Assembly: GCA_016204805.1 (NCBI GenBank) | Contig: JACQKA010000061.1 | Span: 1-34,823 of the forward strand | Source: Candidatus Kaiserbacteria bacterium | Lineage (GTDB): Bacteria; Patescibacteriota; Minisyncoccia; Phycocordibacterales; UBA2100 | Direction of reading: 5' to 3' | DNA length: 34,823 nucleotides | Part shown: one piece after another, positions 31,010-34,823 of the stretch | Layout: every line of letters begins with the position of its first letter | How positions within the stretch are numbered: the first letter of the stretch is position 1 | Translations under genes and position numbers: made by a program | The notes under the pieces: model-generated | Databases searched by the model: none | Told to the model about the DNA's origin: nothing | The model's input: only the letters and a program-made list of their open reading frames with translations

Positions 31010-31051
31010 CAATATGTACTGAATCATAAGTCTGTGTGATACCATGGCCGC

Positions 31052-31846
31052 ATGGTGAAACTCGTTTCGTGGAATGTGAACGGCATCCGTGCAGTGCACA
31101 AAAAAGGAATGTTTCTGCCGATGATTCAGAACCTGAAACCGGATATCCTCTGCCTGCAAGAGACCAAGGCAGAACGAGGGCAGGCGGTTATCGATTTGCC
31201 GGAATATGAAGAGTATTGGAATTCAGCTAAAAAGAAGGGGTATAGCGGTACCGCCATATTCACCAAAATGAAACCGTTGAACATTGCGCTGGATTTCCCC
31301 GAACATATTGTCAAAAAATTCGAACTGAAGGATGGATATGGTGATCTGACGGGCGAAGGTCGTCTCATTGCCATGGAATTCGAGGACTTTTTCGTAGTAA
31401 ATGTCTATACGCCCAATGCAAAACCGGACCTTAGTCGCCTCGACATGCGCCACAAACACTGGGACCGGGCGTTTCTCGCATATTGTAAGGAACTGAACAA
31501 GAAAAAGCCGGTTATTTTCTGCGGCGACTTGAATGTTGCGCATACCTATGACGACTTGGCGAACCCTAAACAAAACGAGGGCGGTCACGGTTTCACCAAA
31601 GAAGAACGCGAAGGCATAGACAACATGATCGAAGCGGGTTTTGCGGACACATTTCGTATGTTTGTGAAAGGAAATGGCCACTATACGTGGTGGAGCAACT
31701 TCTCTGCGGCACGCGACAGGAACATCGGCTGGAGAATCGATTATTTCTTTGTGAGCAAGGATGGCGTGAAGCATGTCAAAAATGCCAGCATTCACAATGA
31801 ATTTTATGGATCTGACCACTGCCCCATATCGCTTGAGTGGAAATAA
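31052..31846 (+). CDS. Exonuclease III-type AP endonuclease
   Basis: A base-excision repair enzyme that cuts at abasic sites (ExoA/XthA family, endonuclease/exonuclease/phosphatase fold). At 264 aa it is full length. Motifs: WNVNGIRA (7-14), catalytic metal ligand E37 in LQETKAE, NVYTPNA (131-137), GDLNVAH with catalytic Asp/Asn, WRIDYFF, and the terminal GSDHCPISLEW with the Asp-His pair. The start ATG is 6 nt after TACCAT with no Shine-Dalgarno, so leaderless. A GNAT gene with its own SD follows after 35 nt, perhaps on the same transcript. Confidence 0.95.
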   Translation: MVKLVSWNVNGIRAVHKKGMFLPMIQNLKPDILCLQETKAERGQAVIDLPEYEEYWNSAKKKGYSGTAIFTKMKPLNIALDFPEHIVKKFELKDGYGDLTGEGRLIAMEFEDFFVVNVYTPNAKPDLSRLDMRHKHWDRAFLAYCKELNKKKPVIFCGDLNVAHTYDDLANPKQNEGGHGFTKEEREGIDNMIEAGFADTFRMFVKGNGHYTWWSNFSAARDRNIGWRIDYFFVSKDGVKHVKNASIHNEFYGSDHCPISLEWK

Positions 31847-31881
31847 TCTGATAGGTTAGGCAGAGGAAGAAGGAGGTGTAC

Positions 31882-32346
31882 ATGCCGAAGAAGCTGACGT
31901 TCAGTTATCACATGCTCTCGCCTGTCACCATTACGGAACAGGATGTAAAAGATGTCCAACGGTTGAATGACCTATTGCTGGTTAAAAGCCCCAAAATCAC
32001 CCAGCAAGACCTCATCATTTGTGCGCGTACGAGCTTCATATTCGTCGCGCGTAAGTGGCAGGACAATGGCAATGGTCGGATCATCGGCATGGCGAGTCTG
32101 GTGATAAGCCATCTGCCCGCTTCGCGGTGCGAAGGCTTTGTCGAGGACGTTGCTGTAGCGCCAAAGCACCGCCGTAGAGGTATCGCAAGCGTTCTTGTAC
32201 AACAAATCAGTGATTATGCACGCGAGAGAGGAGCTCACGTTGTGTATGTTGCATCGCACGTAGCACGACAGGAAGGCCATGCTTTCTATATAGCATTAGG
32301 CTTTAAAGAGCTTGACGTAAAGGTTTTTGAGCTCCCGCTTAAATAA
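31882..32346 (+). CDS. GNAT-family N-acetyltransferase
   Basis: A 154-aa GNAT protein; the family moves acetyl from acetyl-CoA to amines. The acetyl-CoA site motif A is seen at FVEDVAVAPKHRRRGIASVLVQQ (86-108), with RRRGIA as the pyrophosphate-binding loop, followed by an AxxHVARQEGHAFYIALGFKELD stretch typical of the C-terminal half. The start is ATG after AGGAGG with a 5-nt gap; an in-frame GTG two codons earlier overlaps that signal. Substrate unknown. It is ended by a strong terminator. Confidence 0.9.
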   Translation: MPKKLTFSYHMLSPVTITEQDVKDVQRLNDLLLVKSPKITQQDLIICARTSFIFVARKWQDNGNGRIIGMASLVISHLPASRCEGFVEDVAVAPKHRRRGIASVLVQQISDYARERGAHVVYVASHVARQEGHAFYIALGFKELDVKVFELPLK

Positions 32347-32348
32347 CG

Positions 32349-32377
32349 GACAGCGCCCTCACAGGCGCTGTCTTTTT
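32349..32377 (+). terminator. Rho-independent terminator of the GNAT gene
   Basis: GACAGCGCC (32349-32357) pairs with GGCGCTGTC (32364-32372), followed by TTTTT. The T-run is itself part of a further palindrome CTGTCTTTT-T-AAAAGACAG (32368-32386). Confidence 0.92.
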
Positions 32378-32403
32378 AAAAGACAGTTATCAACAGGTAT
32401 CCC

Positions 32404-32432
32404 TTGACAACATAATGTCCTTTGAATAGGGT
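32404..32432 (+). promoter_or_regulatory. Transposase promoter
   Basis: TTGACA (32404-32409), a 17-nt spacer and TAGGGT (32427-32432), which ends exactly 6 nt before the transposase ATG. The -35 lies outside the candidate inverted repeat that begins near 32412, so it may be supplied by the insertion site. Confidence 0.65.
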
Positions 32433-32438
32433 GAAAGC

Positions 32439-33314
32439 ATGGCAAAGGAAAACAAGTACAGCATCCGCGACCTAAAACGTGATTTCCCCACCGATGAGGC
32501 GGTGCTGGATTTCATATTCGACAGCCGCCACAGCCGTAAATGCTCCTGTGGAGGATCGTACAAGCGCATAACGAGGCGTAAACAGTACCAGTGCTCTAAG
32601 TGCCGCTACCAGATCGCCCCTACAGCAGGCACCGTCTTTCACAAGTCAGACACTCCCTTGGTGCTCTGGTTCCATGCCGTCTTTATCTTCTCCAATGCCA
32701 AGAGCGGTATTTCGGCCAAAGAGCTAGAGCGACAGCTCGGCGTCACCTACAAGTGCGCGTGGCGCATTCTCTCGCAGATCAGGAAAGCACTCGGAGAGCA
32801 GGGAGATGACAAACTCCGCGGAGATGTAGAAACGGATGCCGCGTACATTGGTGGGGTATACAAGGCGGGAAAGAATAACGAGCTTTTGAGCGTAGCCGTT
32901 TCAAAGAAAGCCCCGATCATCGCGGCCATAGAGCGTGGCGGAGAGGCGCGTGTCAAAGTGCTCCCTAATCTCACAGCCAAAGAGCAAGCAACCTTCGTGG
33001 AGAAAACAGTGAACCCCATAGGTACGCGCCTCATGACTGACAAAACAACGGCACTGGACCGTGTGGCGTGGGGCTACGAACGCCATTTTGTAGACCATTC
33101 ACGCAAGGAGTATGTCCGGGGCGACATCCACGTCAACAACGTCGAGACGTTCTGGGCGCATGTGAAGCGATCTGTGCGCGGCACGTACAAGGTGGTATCT
33201 AAGCGACACCTCCAGAGTTATCTCGATGCGTTTGTTTTCCATTACAACAATCGGCACAACGACAGCGCCCGATTTGCGGCGTTGCTTGGAATGCTATTGC
33301 GTGGCGCAAGATAG
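32439..33314 (+). CDS. ISXO2-like (IS1595-type) transposase
   Basis: A 291-aa transposase. The N-terminal zinc ribbon has C35/C37 (RKCSCGG) and C52/C55 (YQCSKCRY). The DDE-type core shows VETDAAYIGG (D133), RLMTDKTTALDRV (D201) and HVNNVETFWAHVKRSVRGTY (third position N233/N234 or E236), followed by HLQSYLDAFVFHYNNR, the typical ISXO2 ending. The frame is intact and full length, so the element may be active. The ATG lies 6 nt after TAGGGT, a leaderless arrangement like the host genes. The ends of the element could not be fixed: candidate 19-nt inverted repeats matching at 15 positions lie at 32412-32430 and 34122-34140, which would include a long noncoding stretch. Confidence 0.92.
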   Translation: MAKENKYSIRDLKRDFPTDEAVLDFIFDSRHSRKCSCGGSYKRITRRKQYQCSKCRYQIAPTAGTVFHKSDTPLVLWFHAVFIFSNAKSGISAKELERQLGVTYKCAWRILSQIRKALGEQGDDKLRGDVETDAAYIGGVYKAGKNNELLSVAVSKKAPIIAAIERGGEARVKVLPNLTAKEQATFVEKTVNPIGTRLMTDKTTALDRVAWGYERHFVDHSRKEYVRGDIHVNNVETFWAHVKRSVRGTYKVVSKRHLQSYLDAFVFHYNNRHNDSARFAALLGMLLRGAR

Positions 33315-33365
33315 CGAGAAAAGTTTTTCGGTTCATGGTTATCCCCAATTTTAGCATTCTTTCTC

Positions 33366-33393
33366 TTGTGCACCGCAATGGCAATGGGATACT
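33366..33393 (+). promoter_or_regulatory. Candidate promoter for the structured RNA region
   Basis: TTGTGC (33366-33371), a 16-nt spacer and GATACT (33388-33393). It lies downstream of the transposase and upstream of the branched RNA candidate, and would start a transcript near 33400. Confidence 0.4.
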
Positions 33394-33450
33394 AAAGGTG
33401 TGGAGGTACGTAGTATGGGTATGACTTATAAATCACAAATCAAATAAGAG

Positions 33451-33575
33451 TACGCTCTCGGTTTGATTGTGAGGCGTCTAGGGAAACCTACATGCCTCCA
33501 CAGGACATTGTGGTTTGTGATGTAAAAAGTCACCAACCCTGATGCCTCACAATCAGTTCGGGAGTTTTCTTTTTT
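33451..33575 (+). ncRNA. Branched structured RNA candidate ending in a U-run
   Basis: The outer helix pairs GATTGTGAGGC (33465-33475) with GCCTCACAATC (33544-33554), extended by CTCTCG (33455-33460) with CGGGAG (33559-33564). TTTTCTTTTTT follows, so the 3' end looks like an intrinsic terminator. Inside are three hairpins: TAGG-GAAA-CCTA (33479-33490, a GNRA tetraloop), CCACA / TGTGG (33498-33502 / 33509-33513) and TT-t-GTGA / TCAC-c-AA (33514-33520 / 33530-33536). GCCTC also occurs at 33494-33498 and could pair with GAGGC instead, an alternative fold. No known RNA family was recognised. Confidence 0.6.
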
Positions 33576-33610
33576 GCAAAAAAAATAGCGTGCGCAAAAT
33601 GGGAAAGCAA

Positions 33611-33731
33611 AAAGCACCTCTTTTTTGGAGTTAGTTGCCCCCCGTTAGGTTAATGGATAAACCAGTCCGCTACTAACGTACAAATATTGGTTCGATTCCA
33701 ATACGGGGGACAACTGACTCTAAAAGGTGCT
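33611..33731 (+). repeat. Extended helix around the tRNA-like sequence
   Basis: Beyond the acceptor stem, AGTTAGTTG (33629-33637) pairs with CAACTGACT (33711-33719) with one G-U, and AGCACCT (33613-33619) pairs with AGGTGCT (33725-33731). The tRNA-like fold is thus displayed on a long imperfect stem. Confidence 0.6.
33639..33710 (+). tRNA. tRNA-like cloverleaf, apparent anticodon ACT
   Basis: All four arms can be drawn. The acceptor is CCCCCGT / ACGGGGG with discriminator A; the D arm is GGTT-AATGGATA-AACC with the conserved GG; the anticodon arm is GTCCG-CTACTAA-CGTAC with one C-U mismatch in the stem; the variable loop is AAAT; the T arm is ATTGG-TTCGATT-CCAAT. Position 8 is T and 9 is A. 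Anticodon bases 34-36 read ACT (formally Ser, AGU codon), but a serine tRNA should have a long variable arm, and ACT is rarely used in bacteria. A C1-G72 first pair is also unusual. CCA is not encoded. It may be a degenerate tRNA, a mobile-element tRNA or a tRNA mimic. Confidence 0.6.
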
Positions 33732-33741
33732 CTCTGCCTAA

Positions 33742-33814
33742 CCTATATGACAGACCACGAGGACTGTCGTATGGGCATAATGCCCCCACCTGTCTTTACC
33801 GTCAAGTAGGGGCA
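33742..33814 (+). ncRNA. Hairpin pair with mutually exclusive pairings
   Basis: CCTATATGACAG (33742-33753) pairs with CTGTCGTATGGG (33764-33775) with two G-U pairs. GGGCA (33773-33777) can instead pair with TGCCC (33781-33785), and TGCCCC (33781-33786) with GGGGCA (33809-33814). The overlap of these helices means that only some can form at once. Confidence 0.45.
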
Positions 33815-33832
33815 ACTGGATAACTTTTGTTC

Positions 33833-34097
33833 TTTGATTTCACTCATGGTCACCTCTAGGGAAAATTACCTTTGCGTGTCGTAGCACATTGCCAGCCACC
33901 CGATGCCACCTACGGCATCGTAAAGGTCGTTTTACTAGCACGATAATCCATACTTTCGTATGTCTTACCGTTACCGTCGTGCCGATGATGGAACGTACTG
34001 CACGGAGCAGTACGCCGATCGGTACCCGAAGACAACCGTCCGCGAACGCGTATAGGTTGATGGCTACCCCTGTGGGGTGGCCATGAGTAATATCAAA
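33833..34097. repeat. 265-bp inverted-repeat element with internal hairpins
   Basis: Arms TTTGAT (33833-33838) plus ACTCATGGTCACC (33842-33854) match the complement of GGTGGCCATGAGT (34076-34088) plus ATCAAA (34092-34097), with one G-U and 3-nt internal loops. Between them lie CGATGCC / GGCATCG (33901-33920), CATAC-TTTC-GTATG (33949-33962), CGTACTGC / GCAGTACG (33994-34014) and GGCTACCCC-TGT-GGGGTGGCC (34062-34082). No protein gene is credible here. It could be a large structured RNA or a small nonautonomous mobile element (MITE). Confidence 0.6.
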
Positions 34098-34117
34098 AAA
34101 CTTTTATCTCCAAACAT

Positions 34118-34230
34118 CATACCTCTCTAAAGGACATAATATTATGCGTTCAGGGGAGAGGTATGCAGTTATCCACAGGGTGTCCTTTACACTATTCTGT
34201 AAGACAGTAATCTAAAGGACAGAGGTTCTT
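34118..34230. repeat. Repeat cluster resembling the sequence before the transposase
   Basis: CATACCTCTC (34118-34127) and GAGAGGTATG (34156-34165) form a 10-bp inverted repeat around CATAATATTATG. Next come CAGTTATCCACAGG, similar to CAGTTATCAACAGG before the transposase, then TGTCCTTT ... AAAGGACA (about 34182-34221) and AAGACAGTAATC, similar to AAGACAGTTATC at the left. These look like nested remains of insertion ends or recombination sites. Confidence 0.5.
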
Positions 34231-34718
34231 TAAGGCAACATCAATGCGTGCCATTAGGCACAACTAGTACAGGGTACTCTCACAACACAATGTAAAGTAA
34301 GTGGGACCACCGAGGTAACCCACCGATTGTAAAAAATGGTACCTGAGTAGTATACGTTGATCCATTGCCAAAGTTTTTGAAACGCCTTGTGGGGATATAT
34401 AAACGCCACAAGGCGTTTTCATATGGTAGAAAAATAAGGAGCCTGCGACTATATTTTTCACCACCCCGCTGCAATTTGCTTTTCCACAAAAGGCTTTCTA
34501 TTGAAAATATGGGGGTGAGATGGGTCGAGCGATGTCGTTAGCAGCAGATTTTGGAGTAGAAATGCAAAGTGCGGCTGGGGTTGCCCTCGCCCGCGCCTCG
34601 CATCTCATCAATTTCCACGAAACTCCGAGGCATATTCACGCTCATCGAACTGCATCCAATTCCACAAACCCTCTCCGCACCTGGCATCTGGGGACTTTTA
34701 TCTAAATTGTCCCTTGAA
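34231..34718. other. Gene-free stretch near the right edge
   Basis: No protein gene is supported on either strand; the open frames are short and lack start signals. It holds a terminator-like hairpin (34380-34418) and, on the minus strand at 34639-34657, GGATGCAGTTCGATGAGCG, nearly the same as a segment of the hairpin element near 7.4 kb. Confidence 0.4.
34380..34420 (+). terminator. Terminator-like hairpin
   Basis: AAACGCCTTGTGG (34380-34392) pairs with CCACAAGGCGTTT (34406-34418) over 13 bp, followed by TC after a short T-run. No protein gene lies before it, so it may end a transcript of the upstream noncoding region. Confidence 0.65.
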
Positions 34719-34823
34719 CTAACTGACGTGATACTTTTCCCTAAGCTTTTCAACCTCTTTTTCATCTTCTTCGGCTCGGCGTTCTTTGCCCTGCTCCCCC
34801 AGTTTCTTTAGTTCTTCTGCAGG
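34719..34823 (-). CDS. C-terminal end of a highly charged protein, cut by the window edge
   Basis: Thirty-four residues before a TAG stop are read in from the right edge: PAEELKKLGEQGKERRAEED, then EKEVEKLREKYHVS. This is a Glu/Lys/Arg-rich helix, probably coiled coil. The sustained charge pattern and the clean stop support coding on the minus strand. No family can be named from this piece. Confidence 0.55.
   Translation of the reverse strand, partial: PAEELKKLGEQGKERRAEEDEKEVEKLREKYHVS

Larger units (their letters stand above)
32412..34140 (+). mobile_element. Candidate extent of an IS1595-type element with a noncoding cargo
   Basis: ATAATGTCCTTTGAATAGG at 32412-32430 and the reverse complement of 34122-34140 (ATTATGTCCTTTAGAGAGG) match at 15 of 19 positions. 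If these are the terminal repeats, the element is about 1.7 kb: one transposase plus some 800 nt of noncoding, strongly structured DNA with a tRNA-like sequence. No 8-bp target duplication is evident at these ends, and another AAAGGACA lies at 34214-34221, so the boundary is a hypothesis. Confidence 0.35.

Noticed and set aside
33889-34086. Small plus-strand protein gene of 65 aa
   Set aside because: Its codons coincide with hairpin arms, the composition is not protein-like and there is no start signal.
33440-34100. tmRNA, RNase P RNA or SRP RNA
   Set aside because: The conserved tmRNA 5' end, the RNase P core and the SRP apical loop were looked for and not found on either strand.
34130-34150. 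CATAATATTATG with flanks as a dif site for the Xer recombinase
   Set aside because: The two CATAA/TTATG half-sites are separated by only 2 bases, not the 6-base centre of dif, and the flanks do not match known arms.
33320-34230. Replication origin, because of TTATCCACA and similar boxes
   Set aside because: Only one exact DnaA box and one near match are seen, there is no AT-rich unwinding region and no dnaA/dnaN nearby.
34538-34765. Minus-strand 75-aa protein gene
   Set aside because: It overlaps the in-frame end of the better-supported charged protein in another frame and lacks an SD or a -10 at the right distance.
1-34823. CRISPR array
   Set aside because: No series of regularly spaced identical repeats is present; the repeats seen are palindromes or pairs.

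Overview
The window looks like a chromosomal segment of a Candidate Phyla Radiation bacterium (Patescibacteria, most likely a Parcubacteria lineage). The basis is the small, tightly packed, strand-switching gene order, a trigger factor without its PPIase domain, lone housekeeping genes mixed with many short proteins of no recognised family, a comM competence helicase, and a VirB6/TrbL-like envelope locus. The standard code (TGA = stop) fits every recognised gene. The lineage is an inference from gene content, not from a phylogenetic marker. A striking regularity is that about a dozen genes have a -10-like hexamer (TATACT, TATATT, TACACT and so on) ending 6-9 nt, usually exactly 6 nt, before the start codon, with no Shine-Dalgarno (SD) sequence. 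This implies leaderless transcription. Other genes, mostly small minus-strand genes and downstream operon members, use GGAG-type SDs.

Layout. 1-4.6 kb: a possible IS256-type transposase scrap, trigger factor, two minus-strand unknowns, ClpP, a DksA/TraR-type zinc protein and a small basic protein. 4.7-9.3 kb: ComM, three small genes, a LysM/M23 cell-wall peptidase and a membrane protein. 9.3-12.3 kb: UvrD/PcrA-type helicase and RsmA (KsgA), separated by a cluster of perfect palindromes. 12.5-19.4 kb: an envelope/secretion locus with a divergent secreted protein, then five plus-strand genes including a VirB6/TrbL-like polytopic protein with a long charged tail. 19.5-25.1 kb: an RNA-decay region on the minus strand with RNase Y, a proline-rich single-pass membrane protein and PNPase, the last two overlapping. 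25.4-32.3 kb: small membrane protein, PurF, an HExxH protein, a NYN-domain protein, ribosomal protein S15, a Xer recombinase, two tandem paralogues, exonuclease III and a GNAT acetyltransferase. 32.4-33.3 kb: an ISXO2/IS1595-type transposase.

The least explained part is 33.3-34.7 kb, about 1.4 kb with no convincing protein gene but dense RNA-like structure. It holds a branched, terminator-ended RNA candidate with alternative pairings, a tRNA-like cloverleaf with apparent anticodon ACT sitting on an extended helix, a 265-bp inverted-repeat element with internal hairpins, and further repeats resembling sequence on the far side of the transposase. A minus-strand gene enters at the right edge.

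Most intergenic gaps hold strong hairpins, many serving converging genes as bidirectional terminators. All assignments come from reading the sequence; no database search or folding program was run.
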